The notes under the pieces are model-generated. The model was not told where the DNA came from. It was given only the letters and a program-made list of their open reading frames with translations, and did not search any database. From DATHWB01 sp040905965 (GTDB lineage Bacteria; Actinomycetota; Acidimicrobiia; Spongiisociales; ZC4RG35): a stretch of 64,000 bases of DNA. Of the stretch, positions 50,009 to 58,451 are shown in pieces (positions within the stretch are counted from its first letter, which is position 1; each line of letters starts with the position of its first letter). The stretch covers positions 1 to 64,000 of the forward strand of contig JBBDQP010000058.1 of the NCBI GenBank assembly GCA_040905965.1. Direction: 5' to 3'. Both the position numbers and the translations under genes were made by a program.

Positions 50009-51304
50009 TCAATCGAACAGCGCGCCCACTGCCCGTCGATCGACCTTGCCGATCCCGCCCTTGGGAATCGCCGTGACGCGTATCCAACGACGCGGTATCT
50101 CATGCGGCGCGAGATGACCCCGGAGGGCCTCTTGCAACTCATCCGGCTCCGCCGGTCCTGTGAAGGCGGCCGCGACGATCATCCCCCATCGATCGTCCGT
50201 CACACCGACCACTGCCACCTCGCCCGCCCCTGACAGGGTGGCCGCGATGCGCTCGACCCGCTCAGGCATCACGTTCTCTCCCCCGGTCACGATCACATCG
50301 TCCGCCCTGCCCATGACCTCCAACCTGTTCCCGTGGAATCGCCCGAGATCGCCTGTGAGCAGTGGACCGCCCCGGTCCGCGGCGTCAAGATCGCCCGGCG
50401 AAACCATCGGACCGTCGATGACGATCCGCCCCTCGCCCGAGATCGTCACTCGCGCTCCATCGAGGACGACGAGCCGATCGGACCTTGGCTCGGCCGGATC
50501 GGCAGTCGCCACCTGTGATGCCGTCTCCGTCATTCCGTAGGTTGCGAGCAGCCGCATGCCCCCCACGGAGAGCGCCCGTTCAGAGGCCGGTCCTCCTCCG
50601 ACGAGGCCCAACCGGAACCCTGATACACGATCGAGGCCGGTGTCGGCGAGTCGCTCCAACATCGGCGACACGAAGGATCCCAAAGTGGCTGCCCCGGTCG
50701 CGAGCAGCCCAGCCACCGTCGCAGCGTCGAATCTTCCTGCCAACACCGCCGCCGAGCCCTGCCGGGCCGAACGCCACAGGATCGACAGCCCCCCGACGTG
50801 ATGGAGAGGTAGCACCGCAAGCCATCGGTCGTCCGATCGATGGTCGATATGGCCCGCCGATGCCGCCGAACTGGCTTCGATGTTCGACCAGGTCAACCGA
50901 ACCGCCCTCGGCTGTCCGCTTGTGCCCGAGGTGAAGATCGCGGCAGCAGTCGCCGAGGGGTCGGGTACGGACGGCACCGGTGAGCCATCCCCCGTGTCGC
51001 CCGGTCCCACGACGTCGACAACGCCGGCCAAGTCGGCCAACCGGCGCCGCTCGTCATCGCTCCCCGCGACGGGAAGAGGTATCAGCACCATGCCGGCGAG
51101 AGGCACCGCCATGGCCACCATCAAGTGGGGAATGTCCGGGCGCATGACGACCCCGAGTCGAGCGCCATGCGGGTACCGACCTCGCAGTCCGCCGGCGATC
51201 CCGGAAAGCTGGGCGAAGGCAGCCGCGTAGTCGAGGACGTCCGAACCGTCGATGAGAAACGGAGCGTCCGGTCGATCGCGCGCCCAACGGGCGAACCAGT
51301 CCAA
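50009..51304 (-). CDS. Acyl-CoA ligase, MenE (o-succinylbenzoate-CoA ligase)-like
   Basis: A 431-residue adenylate-forming enzyme. The P-loop is FTSGTSGQPRAVRLTWSN, followed by LPLHHVGGL, YGMTETASQ, TGDLGRF and the C-terminal catalytic Lys region PKGGIGKVDRRAV. At about 430 residues it is shorter than long-chain acyl-CoA ligases (about 540), matching MenE. HHVGGL is also MenE-like. No other menaquinone gene is in the window, so the assignment stays provisional. Start is TTG at 51304, 6 bases after the upstream stop, which is in frame, so no longer start is possible. Confidence 0.78.
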   Translation of the reverse strand: MDWFARWARDRPDAPFLIDGSDVLDYAAAFAQLSGIAGGLRGRYPHGARLGVVMRPDIPHLMVAMAVPLAGMVLIPLPVAGSDDERRRLADLAGVVDVVGPGDTGDGSPVPSVPDPSATAAAIFTSGTSGQPRAVRLTWSNIEASSAASAGHIDHRSDDRWLAVLPLHHVGGLSILWRSARQGSAAVLAGRFDAATVAGLLATGAATLGSFVSPMLERLADTGLDRVSGFRLGLVGGGPASERALSVGGMRLLATYGMTETASQVATADPAEPRSDRLVVLDGARVTISGEGRIVIDGPMVSPGDLDAADRGGPLLTGDLGRFHGNRLEVMGRADDVIVTGGENVMPERVERIAATLSGAGEVAVVGVTDDRWGMIVAAAFTGPAEPDELQEALRGHLAPHEIPRRWIRVTAIPKGGIGKVDRRAVGALFD

Positions 51305-51310
51305 GCCGGC

Positions 51311-51922
51311 TCAATCTCCCCAGTACCGCTGTTCGCGAAACGGGTCGCCATACATGTGATACCCGTTTCGCTCCCAGAAGCCCGGCTCGTCATGATCGAG
51401 GAAGCGAAAACCGCGCACCCACTTGACCGACTTCCAGAAATAGAGGTGCGGCACGACCAGCCGCAAGGGCCATCCGTGGTCGGGATCGAGATCTTCGCCG
51501 CCGAACCTCCATGCCAGGAGGTTTTCGGGTCGCAGGAAGTCTTCCACCGGCAGATTGGCGGTGAAACCGTGCTCTGCCCATACCAGCACGTGGCTCGCGC
51601 TCGGAGCCAGTTCGAATCCGGACATGAACTCCGGCACCTCGACTCCGTGCCAGACCGTGTCAAGCTTCGACCACTTGGTCACGCAGTGAATGTCGGTGAC
51701 CTTGTCGGTGGTCGGCATCGCCTTGATCTCATCGAGGGTGAACGTCACTTCCCGATCGACGAGCCCCTCGACGGTGAAGTCCCACGATGTCAGGTCGACT
51801 CGCGGCACCGACCCGGCGTGAAGCACCGGGAAGCGATCGGTGAGGTACTGACCAGGCGGCACGCGCGAGGCGTCGATGCCCTCCTCCTTCAGATCTGAAC
51901 CCCGCCCCTTGAAGAACGCCAT
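51311..51922 (-). CDS. Molybdopterin-dependent oxidoreductase, sulfite-oxidase fold, single domain
   Basis: A 203-residue protein equal to the catalytic domain of the sulfite oxidase family. The molybdenum-ligating Cys80 is in TDIHCVTKWS; other pterin contacts are WAEHGFTANLP and GWPLRLVVPHLYFWKSVKWV. There is no signal peptide, heme domain or dimerisation domain, so it is a soluble YedY/MsrP-like enzyme lacking a Tat signal. The substrate is unknown. AGAGGT lies 5 bases before the ATG. It is first in a pair with the acyl-CoA ligase gene. Confidence 0.88.
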   Translation of the reverse strand: MAFFKGRGSDLKEEGIDASRVPPGQYLTDRFPVLHAGSVPRVDLTSWDFTVEGLVDREVTFTLDEIKAMPTTDKVTDIHCVTKWSKLDTVWHGVEVPEFMSGFELAPSASHVLVWAEHGFTANLPVEDFLRPENLLAWRFGGEDLDPDHGWPLRLVVPHLYFWKSVKWVRGFRFLDHDEPGFWERNGYHMYGDPFREQRYWGD

Positions 51923-51949
51923 ATCGAACCTCTTTCACCCGGCATCCAA

Positions 51950-51955
51950 TACCCT
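51950..51955 (+). promoter_or_regulatory. -10 element TACCCT for the leaderless tlpA-like gene
   Basis: TACCCT ends exactly 7 bases before the ATG at 51963. Confidence 0.5.
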
Positions 51956-51962
51956 ATCCGCA

Positions 51963-52517
51963 ATGGCAACCACCGATCGACTGTTCCCCGAACCGGTCGC
52001 TCCGCTCCAGCCGGCGCGCGGTCGCCTGACGCTCGTGTTCGTCGTCGTCGTCGCCATCGGTCTTCTCGTCGCCCAGGCACTCGGCGATCCGGAAGGTTCC
52101 GGGGGAAGCCTCACGGGAGTGGCACCGGAAGTGGTGTTGACCGCGTTCGACGGCTCCGAGTGGCGGCTTTCCGAGCATCTGGCGGAGGATGGCCGACCGG
52201 TGGTACTGAACCTCTGGGCGAGCTGGTGCATTCCCTGTCGGGAAGAGATTCCTGAACTCTCGGCTTTCGCAGATGCCAACCCGGACCACGTCGTCATCGG
52301 TGTCTCTGTCGACGTATCCGCCTCAGAGGCCCAGGCGATGGTGGACGAGCTTCAGCCCCGCTATCTCGTCGGAATAGACGCCACCGGCCGCATCAGAGAT
52401 CGCTATCCGTCGGTGGGAATGCCGTTCACGGTTGTCATCGATGCCCGGGGAGCGATTCGCTGGTCGAAGGCGGGTGGCGTCACCGCGCTGGAGCTGAGCC
52501 AGGCGACCGCCGGCTGA
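51963..52517 (+). CDS. Membrane-anchored TlpA/ResA-like thioredoxin
   Basis: A 184-residue protein with a membrane anchor (LTLVFVVVVAIGLLVAQAL, about 21-40) and an extracytoplasmic thioredoxin fold. The redox motif is NLWASWCIPCREEIPEL; the cis-Pro region is GMPFTVVIDARG. Such proteins reduce disulfides during cytochrome c or cell-envelope protein maturation. It lies between a molybdopterin oxidoreductase (divergent) and a sortase (convergent, abutting stops). Confidence 0.9.
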   Translation: MATTDRLFPEPVAPLQPARGRLTLVFVVVVAIGLLVAQALGDPEGSGGSLTGVAPEVVLTAFDGSEWRLSEHLAEDGRPVVLNLWASWCIPCREEIPELSAFADANPDHVVIGVSVDVSASEAQAMVDELQPRYLVGIDATGRIRDRYPSVGMPFTVVIDARGAIRWSKAGGVTALELSQATAG

Positions 52518-53234
52518 TCAGGAGACGTCGCTGAACTGAGCGTCGAAGAGAAACTGGGCATAGTCCAGGTTGGGCCCGTCGGTGAGTTCGGCCTGGACGA
52601 TGAGCCGTTGGGCGGCTGAGAATTTGGGGTGACAGGTCGTGAGGGTCAGCCACGCCCCCGGTTTCGGATTGGTGACCCACACATCTTTGGCGGTGACGAT
52701 GAATGTGTCTCGGACCGTGTAGATGTGAGCGCCGATCGCGGTCTCGATCTCGATGATGTCACCTGGTTCGAGCTGGTCGAGATCGAAGAATGGAGCTCCG
52801 TACGTCGTCCGGTGTCCCGAGATGACGGAATTGCCGGGCTGGCCCGGGAGCGGCGTCCACGGCATATGCCCAGGACCCTGATCCAACGTCGCCGGGAGAA
52901 CCCCACCGAAGAGCACCCAGTCCAGTTCGATCGATGGAATGCGAATGACCCCGAAAGGATCGCCCTCTTCTACCGCATCCTCTGGGTGAAAGTCGATCGT
53001 CTCGACGACCGGGGCCGGGGTGGTATCCGTGGTCTGTGGTGGAACGGTCACGGTGACCGGCGTTTCCAGGCTGTCTCGACGCTCGTCGAGGCCGGTGACC
53101 AATTCGGTGCGTGCCTCCTGCTGTACGCGATCGTTGAGGAGGTCGGTCACGACGAGTTGATACGCGACGACGCCCAGGGTCAAGACCCCGATCCACACCA
53201 TGGCAAAGCCGGCGATTCGAATCATTCTGCGCAT
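52518..53234 (-). CDS. srtE: Class E sortase
   Basis: A 238-residue transpeptidase that anchors surface proteins to the cell wall. It has an N-terminal membrane helix (about 5-30), a Pro/Thr linker, and the sortase beta-barrel from about 90. Catalytic residues are His141 (ISGHRTTYG), Cys201 (LTLTTCHPKF) and Arg210. TLTTCHPKFSAAQR is typical of class E of high-GC Gram-positives. The ATG at 53234 lies 8 bases after TAGCCT. No substrate protein with a sorting signal is obvious in the window. Confidence 0.9.
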   Translation of the reverse strand: MRRMIRIAGFAMVWIGVLTLGVVAYQLVVTDLLNDRVQQEARTELVTGLDERRDSLETPVTVTVPPQTTDTTPAPVVETIDFHPEDAVEEGDPFGVIRIPSIELDWVLFGGVLPATLDQGPGHMPWTPLPGQPGNSVISGHRTTYGAPFFDLDQLEPGDIIEIETAIGAHIYTVRDTFIVTAKDVWVTNPKPGAWLTLTTCHPKFSAAQRLIVQAELTDGPNLDYAQFLFDAQFSDVS

Positions 53235-53242
53235 CGCGCCTC

Positions 53243-53248
53243 AGGCTA
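53243..53248 (-). promoter_or_regulatory. -10 element TAGCCT for the srtE gene
   Basis: TAGCCT on the minus strand ends 8 bases before the ATG at 53234. Confidence 0.45.
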
Positions 53249-53273
53249 TCCGCCGTCTCGGGTTAGAAAGGAC

Positions 53274-54050
53274 TCACTGCTGGCCGAATGAGGGCGGGCG
53301 CTTCTCGACAAACGCGCTGACCCCTTCGCGAGCGTCGCGGGTGGACGCGACAGCCGTCAATCCACCCTGGAGACGATCGAGGGCCGTGTCCGAGTCGGTC
53401 GAGGCCACCGACATGAAGGCATCGCGTCCGATCATCACGCTCGACGGCGCATTCCGTAACGACGCAACCGTCTCTTCCACGGCGGCGTCGAGCCCCGAGC
53501 GGGAAACCACCCGTGACACCGCACCGAGCCGAAGTGCTTCGTGCGGAGTGATGGTCCGACCGGTCAGCATCAGCTCCAGGGCCGCCTTCTGCGGCATCGC
53601 CCTCGCCAGTGCCGCCGTGATCATCATCGGCCACAGCCCGACACGAACCTCCGGCACCCCCAACTTCGCGTCGTCCACGCAAAGTGTGATGTCACACGCA
53701 ACCGCCAGCCCGAATCCGCCGGCGAGGGCATGGCCGTTGACGCGGGCCACCGTCGGCTTCCCGCCACTCCACAAGAGCCTCAGGAGGTCGGCGAACCGCC
53801 CCCTCTCCGAGTGCCTCGCCACGGGGTCCTCGAAAAAACCAGACGCCAGATCCCCTCCGGCACTGAAAGCCGCATCGCCGGCGCCGGTGATCACGACAAC
53901 CGACACCTGCGGATCGTCCAGTGCCCGCCGCAGTCCGACGATGAGACCCTCAATGGTCTCGGAGCCAAGCGGATTCCGGCGTTCCGGATCGTTCATCGTG
54001 AGCGTTGCGACCGAGGCGGAGATTTCGTAGATGACCATGAGATCGCACAT
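53274..54050 (-). CDS. Enoyl-CoA hydratase/isomerase (crotonase) family protein
   Basis: A 258-residue crotonase. The oxyanion hole is formed at GAGDAAFSAGGDL and HALAGGFGLAVACD. One catalytic Glu is in GVPEVRVGLWP. Length and ending (DAREGVSAFVEKRPPSF) are typical. It would hydrate or isomerise an enoyl-CoA, in fatty acid or amino acid breakdown. Three ATGs are possible (54083, 54050, 54038); 54050 gives the standard N-terminal length but no clear Shine-Dalgarno supports any of them. Confidence 0.85.
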   Translation of the reverse strand: MCDLMVIYEISASVATLTMNDPERRNPLGSETIEGLIVGLRRALDDPQVSVVVITGAGDAAFSAGGDLASGFFEDPVARHSERGRFADLLRLLWSGGKPTVARVNGHALAGGFGLAVACDITLCVDDAKLGVPEVRVGLWPMMITAALARAMPQKAALELMLTGRTITPHEALRLGAVSRVVSRSGLDAAVEETVASLRNAPSSVMIGRDAFMSVASTDSDTALDRLQGGLTAVASTRDAREGVSAFVEKRPPSFGQQ

Positions 54051-54068
54051 TCTGGCCGGAACCGCCTG

Positions 54069-54077
54069 TGATAGCGT
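54069..54077 (+). promoter_or_regulatory. Extended -10 element TGA-TAGCGT before the DUF5317 gene
   Basis: TG, one base, then TAGCGT (54072-54077), ending 9 bases before the ATG at 54087. No Shine-Dalgarno follows. Confidence 0.45.
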
Positions 54078-54086
54078 TCGCATCGC

Positions 54087-54665
54087 ATGCTGTGGCTTGT
54101 CATCGTCCTCTTCGTGGCGATGTCCGTTGCGGTGTTACGTGGGGGACGTCTCACCAATCTCGCCGACATCAGGCTGAAGATGTGGTGGTTGCTGCCCCTC
54201 GGTTTCGCCATGCAGGGCATCGCAATCCGGATAGATCCCGACGTCGGGTTCTACCTTGTACTGACCTCCTACCTCCCGCTGCTTGCGTTGATGATCCTCA
54301 ACCGAGACCGTTCCGGTCTCTGGCTGGCGGGAGTGGGTGTGCTGCTCAACTTCACCGTCATCGCTCTCAACGGTGGCATGCCGGTCCTCGAAGGGGCGAT
54401 CGAAGTCGCGGCCGGATACGCCCCAGGCGGACCCGATCTCACCAATGCTGCCAAGCACACCGAACTGGGCGCAGACACGATGCTGCCGTTCCTCGCCGAC
54501 GTCATCCCGATCCGGATGGCCAACCAGGGCTCGGTGATCTCGATCGGTGACGTCTTCCTGGCGGTGGGTTTGGGACGCTTCCTCGAAGCCGAACTCCGAC
54601 GACCGGTCCGCTGGTTCAAGCCAGGCGTGAAACTGCAGGGCGGATCCGCGACCCGGGATCGTTGA
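54087..54665 (+). CDS. DUF5317 membrane protein
   Basis: A 192-residue protein with about five membrane segments (LWLVIVLFVAMSVAV, WWLLPLGFAMQGIAI, LVLTSYLPLLALMIL, LWLAGVGVLLNFTVIALNGGMPV, and ISIGDVFLAVGLGRFL). The LNGGMPV and IGDVFLAVG segments are hallmarks of DUF5317. No function is known. The stop abuts the convergent HD-domain gene. Confidence 0.82.
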   Translation: MLWLVIVLFVAMSVAVLRGGRLTNLADIRLKMWWLLPLGFAMQGIAIRIDPDVGFYLVLTSYLPLLALMILNRDRSGLWLAGVGVLLNFTVIALNGGMPVLEGAIEVAAGYAPGGPDLTNAAKHTELGADTMLPFLADVIPIRMANQGSVISIGDVFLAVGLGRFLEAELRRPVRWFKPGVKLQGGSATRDR

Positions 54666-55937
54666 TCAACGGCGGCTGACCGATCGGTCGAATGCGCCGC
54701 GACGTTCCAAGAGCCGCCGGAGCACTGCCACCACTTCCGGGTCGTAGTCGTAGACCGAACCGCGATGCAGCTTCTCCATCGACTCGAGAGGTGAGGACCC
54801 CAACTCGTGCGTGGATTCGTCGTAGGCGCTGCAGACCTTGACGATCTTGGCGGCGATCGGCACGTCCTCGCTGCTCTCCATGCCAGGGTTCCGATACGGC
54901 TCGTGCTGCCGAAGCACGACGTCGCTTACCTCGGCGAGATAGGAGGTCTCCCCCACGATCTCCGAACCCCACCTGGCGATGTCGGTGTCTGTGAACCCCA
55001 TGCGGAGGACGCTCGGCTCGTTCAACGAGATCCGACCGATGTCGTGGAGCAGAGCGGCGTATTCGACTGTGTCGACGTCGCGCGGTCGCAGTCCGAGTTC
55101 GGCGGCCACCCCGACGGCCAAGTCAGCCGTTCGGGCGGCGTGCCCAGGATCCGAGTGTCCTGCGACCTCCGGAATCCTGGCGAGCGATCGCACGGTCTGC
55201 GAGTACGTCTGCCGGGCGTCCGCATACCTCCGGAACGCCCCATGGGCGAAGGCGTAGGGAAGGGCGGCCAACAGGAGCGACCACCAACCAATGGTCTCGA
55301 ACGCAATCCCGAACAAGGCACCTGCAGCCACGAGAGAGAGATAGACGTTCAGGTCACGAGCCGTATCCAGCACCACGAAGAGTCTCGGCCCTCCGCCGCC
55401 GACCCGTGAACGGAAGGCGGCACTCGTCGCCATCTCGCCGACAAAACCTGCGGACGCGGCGAGAACGAAGAGGAGAGCATCGTGCCAACCGACGACCTGG
55501 TCGAACTTGAGCGAAGTGTCACCGACGGCGAAGGCCGCAATGAAAGAACCGTACGAGAGGCTCCGCTTGAAGAAGTCCGCAAGCACCATCTTCTGATCGT
55601 CGCTCCTCGCGGCGCGCATGATCCAGGTGATCGCCGATCCGGCGGCAAGAGCGAGAAGGATCTCGCGTGTGGTGAAGAGGCGGTCGCCATCGCTCGTCGA
55701 GACGAATGGAACCGAGGCGACGACGAGATAGCCGGCCGTGAACCGCCCCCGACCGGCCGAGGGGACCACCGAGAGGGACGCCACCCCGAATGCAACAGCA
55801 GCGACCGCCATCCACGCCAACTCGTCGTCAGTCTCAACGAATCCAACAACTGCCGCGGTTGCCCCGAGAGGGATGAGCGCAGACACGATCCACGACCAAC
55901 CCCTGATGGTCTTCAAGTCAGCCACGGGAGACAACAT
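54666..55937 (-). CDS. Membrane-anchored HD-domain phosphohydrolase-like protein (second of a pair)
   Basis: A 423-residue protein. The first 230 residues hold about seven membrane helices. The HD domain follows: HSDPGHAARTADLAVGVAAELGL, then LLHDIGRISL with the HD pair, and VVLRQHEPYRNPGM, the position where HD-GYP proteins read HHExxDGxGYP. The GYP motif is replaced by RNPG, so cyclic di-GMP hydrolysis is doubtful. It may be a sensory or pseudo-HD-GYP protein. It overlaps its upstream paralogue by 20 bases; AGGAGG sits directly before the ATG at 55937, so a GTG at 55925 is the other possible start. Confidence 0.8.
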   Translation of the reverse strand: MLSPVADLKTIRGWSWIVSALIPLGATAAVVGFVETDDELAWMAVAAVAFGVASLSVVPSAGRGRFTAGYLVVASVPFVSTSDGDRLFTTREILLALAAGSAITWIMRAARSDDQKMVLADFFKRSLSYGSFIAAFAVGDTSLKFDQVVGWHDALLFVLAASAGFVGEMATSAAFRSRVGGGGPRLFVVLDTARDLNVYLSLVAAGALFGIAFETIGWWSLLLAALPYAFAHGAFRRYADARQTYSQTVRSLARIPEVAGHSDPGHAARTADLAVGVAAELGLRPRDVDTVEYAALLHDIGRISLNEPSVLRMGFTDTDIARWGSEIVGETSYLAEVSDVVLRQHEPYRNPGMESSEDVPIAAKIVKVCSAYDESTHELGSSPLESMEKLHRGSVYDYDPEVVAVLRRLLERRGAFDRSVSRR

Positions 55938-57279
55938 CCTCCTGGATCACGGATGACGCCAGTTGGGGCGGCCCATAGGTTTCGCCGACCTTGTCGAGAG
56001 CGGCTTCGAGCGCCGCCAAAACTTCATCGTCGTAAAGCGGTGAAGTGTCTTCGCGCAACGCGTCGAGAGCGGCGCGTTGGCTCATGGCCATTCGGTAGCC
56101 GCGAACGCTGGTCATTGCGTCGAACGCGTCGGCCACCGCCAACACCTTCTGCTCGAGAGTGGGCGTCGTTGTGTGATGGTGACCTGTCTGTCCGAAGTCC
56201 TCCTCCGGCTGTCGGGGATGAGCACCGGAGCAGACGTCAACCATCGGACGCAAGAAGTCGACTTCCGACAGAAGGTCATCCACCGTGTGGGTGGCCGTGC
56301 GAAGGCGTCGGTACTCGTCGTCGGTCAACGTTCCTTGCTTCCTCATCAGCTCGATCGGGATCGCCAGCTTGCCCATGTCGTGAATGAGCGACGCCCAACG
56401 CATATGTTCGAGTTGAGTTCCAGCAAAGCCCAGTTCTTGCCCAATCAGCTGTGAGAAGTACGCAACCCGTTCTGTGTGACCCCTCGTATAGAGGTCCCGA
56501 GTTTCGAGCGTCTTCGCGAAACCGCGCAACGTCGACTCGTGGGCCACGCGCAGCACCGAGTACGACGTGAAAACGGTGTGGCCCAACACGTACACGACGA
56601 GTATCAAGAGCAGCAGAGACTCATTTGACGCAAACTCGAACACGGCACCCAACATGCCTCCGAGCAGACCCATGAGGATCTGCGAACCGAACAACATCCA
56701 CAGTCCCGACCACGGGAGAATGTTTCGTGACCCGTATGCGATACGGACTCCAAACCGGACGAGTGAGATGTTGACGAGGTTGTAGACAAGACCGACCAAC
56801 GCACCCACCGCCGCCACGTAGACGAAGTCACCGGTTTCTTGTGCGCCGCGACCATCGAGCAGGGTGTCGGCCACGAGACCAGCTGCGAACGCAGACACCA
56901 CAAGAAGTCCGAAGTTGCTCGCCGGCTGAAACACGCGACGCCCCCGAAAGTCAAGGATGTCGAGGGGACCGACGGCAGCGATCAGCACCACAACGGTCAC
57001 AGCGTCGAACTCGATGAACCCCTGCGGAGTGGCTTTTGTGTGGATTGCGAAATAGGTGGAAGCGGTGGCGATGACCATCGCACTCGAGGAGGCGAGCATC
57101 CGGTCATTCACCTCAACGGATCGGAACGAGAGCGCAGCGAAGGCGAGGGCGAACAAACCCACGATCACCCAGTCGGTACCGGGCTTTGGGGTCCACCGCA
57201 CAAGCGTGAATACCACGGTTCCGGCACCGAGAAGGAAGTAGGCGCTCGCCAGCGCGAATCGCTTCTTTCGGACATCCAC
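55918..57279 (-). CDS. Membrane-anchored HD-domain protein, HD-GYP-like but with degenerate GYP motif (first of a pair)
   Basis: A 453-residue protein with six or seven N-terminal membrane helices (to about 235) and a cytoplasmic HD domain. It retains RGHTERVAYFSQLIGQEL, LIHDMGKLAIPIELM with the metal-binding HD, KQGTLTDDEYRRL and VADAFDAMTSVRGYRMAMS, all HD-GYP landmarks. The HHExxDGxGYP segment is replaced by GAHPRQPEEDFGQTGHHH. Enzymatic activity on cyclic di-GMP is therefore uncertain. The start is GTG at 57279 with GAGGAG 9 bases upstream. It overlaps the second HD gene, and a 29-residue peptide gene lies 50 bases upstream. Confidence 0.82.
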   Translation of the reverse strand: MDVRKKRFALASAYFLLGAGTVVFTLVRWTPKPGTDWVIVGLFALAFAALSFRSVEVNDRMLASSSAMVIATASTYFAIHTKATPQGFIEFDAVTVVVLIAAVGPLDILDFRGRRVFQPASNFGLLVVSAFAAGLVADTLLDGRGAQETGDFVYVAAVGALVGLVYNLVNISLVRFGVRIAYGSRNILPWSGLWMLFGSQILMGLLGGMLGAVFEFASNESLLLLILVVYVLGHTVFTSYSVLRVAHESTLRGFAKTLETRDLYTRGHTERVAYFSQLIGQELGFAGTQLEHMRWASLIHDMGKLAIPIELMRKQGTLTDDEYRRLRTATHTVDDLLSEVDFLRPMVDVCSGAHPRQPEEDFGQTGHHHTTTPTLEQKVLAVADAFDAMTSVRGYRMAMSQRAALDALREDTSPLYDDEVLAALEAALDKVGETYGPPQLASSVIQEDVVSRG

Positions 57280-57329
57280 CCGAACGGTCTCCTCGCTGTT
57301 CGAAGAGGAGAGAGGACCCGACGATCAGA

Positions 57330-57419
57330 TCAACCGATCTTGAAGGAAGCCGAGCCAGCCACTATGAGCGTGGCGAGGCTTCCGGCCGCAGCAAGAATCC
57401 GGACCAGGCGTGCCTTCAT
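57330..57419 (-). CDS. 29-residue hydrophobic small protein upstream of the HD pair
   Basis: ATG at 57419 preceded by AGGTGAT with good spacing. The product has a basic start (MKARLVR), a hydrophobic core (ILAAAGSLATLIVAGSA) and ends SFKIG. It reads like a single membrane helix or a signal-like peptide. It is co-directional with the HD genes, 50 bases ahead, and lies in the only large gap of the window. I recognise no family. Support is the ribosome binding site plus composition. Confidence 0.5.
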   Translation of the reverse strand: MKARLVRILAAAGSLATLIVAGSASFKIG

Positions 57420-57757
57420 CCGGTATCACCTCGTCGGTGAATCAAGACTCGCCGACACATCTGTCGACGCGTCGTTCCGCTCCGCTTCGGTGTAATCAAC
57501 GTTGGAAGGATCCGTCGCCGGGCTCTCCCCGTATTCCCGACCCGTAGACGAGCCGGGAAACCTCACTTGTCAATGTGAGGCCCCACCTATGACAGGTCCG
57601 CCCACCTCCCAACCGGGCAGCGATCCCGGTTCCGCCGGCCTCCCTGTGTGAGACCGACCACAGTGCAATCTACCTGGCGAAATCGCGAAGTCGCAACATC
57701 CCGGGTCTCGTGCGCATCCCTGTCCTCACGGGGCTCGGGGGGTACGCTCCGCTGACC
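57420..57757. other. Longest non-coding stretch of the window, with hairpins and a possible promoter
   Basis: Three structures are visible. CCTCAC-N8-GTGAGG (57563-57568 with 57577-57582) is an inverted repeat; on the minus strand its loop holds TTGACA (57570-57575), a consensus -35, though no good -10 follows at the right spacing. AACCGGG-N7-CCCGGTT (57613-57619 with 57627-57633) is a perfect 7-base inverted repeat. TACGCT (57743-57748) ends 9 bases before the ATG at 57758. No convincing coding frame or known RNA is seen. Confidence 0.4.
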
Positions 57758-58378
57758 ATGGATGTCAACGCACTCGAAGCGGCCATCGCCCGGATCCCCG
57801 GCGTCGAGAACGTCCGGATCGTGCTCGAAGGCAACAGGCCGCGCGAAGTCCATGTCCTCGCCACACCAGGAAAACCGGCCAAACAAGTGGTGCGTGACGT
57901 CCAGTCGGTCGCGATGGCGGCATTCGATCTCGACATCGATCGCAGGATCATCTCGGTCGTCCAGATCGACGGCGAGGAACTGTCCGTCGGTGACCGCCCA
58001 ATCGTCGACAATGTCGCCGAGGAGATCGACTTCTCCCGGATGAAAGTCACCGTCACCCTGCACTGGCACGACGAAAAGCTGACCGGTTCAGCCCAAGGTC
58101 CGGCTGCCTCCGCCACCCGGATGCGGCTGGTCGCCGAAGCCACGCTCGTCGCCCTCGGGCAGGCACTCGACGAGAAGGCCGCCTTTGCGATCAGCGCCGA
58201 AGCCGTGCACCGAGTCGGGGCAGAGGACGTCGCCATCGCCCAGGTGGTACTTGTGGCCGGCGGCCGCGAACAGATGATGGTCGGATCAGCCCTGGTCGGC
58301 AGCAACCCGAGCCAGGCGATGGTGCGAGCGGTCCTCGATGCCGTGAACCACCAGGTCCCCGGACTCCGCCGTCCCTAA
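57758..58378 (+). CDS. Conserved-looking protein of unknown function
   Basis: A 206-residue soluble protein I do not recognise. The first 75 residues look like a small alpha-beta domain (LEAAIARIPGVENVRIVLEGNRPREVHVLATPGKP, VVRDVQSVAMAAFDLDID, ISVVQIDGEEL), reminiscent of a ferredoxin-like or ACT-type fold. The second half repeats an alternating beta-helix pattern (MKVTVTLHWHDEKLTGSA, RLVAEATLVALGQAL, AISAEAVHRVG, VAIAQVVLVAGGREQMMVGSALV). No catalytic motif stands out. The ATG at 57758 was chosen over a GTG 16 codons upstream because a -10-like TACGCT lies between them. Confidence 0.65.
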   Translation: MDVNALEAAIARIPGVENVRIVLEGNRPREVHVLATPGKPAKQVVRDVQSVAMAAFDLDIDRRIISVVQIDGEELSVGDRPIVDNVAEEIDFSRMKVTVTLHWHDEKLTGSAQGPAASATRMRLVAEATLVALGQALDEKAAFAISAEAVHRVGAEDVAIAQVVLVAGGREQMMVGSALVGSNPSQAMVRAVLDAVNHQVPGLRRP

Positions 58379-58451
58379 TCCCGGGTCGGACGCGCCGAAA
58401 CCGCCCCCAATCGGGGATTCCGCTCACATGGCCGAGTCCGAGACTGCGGGA

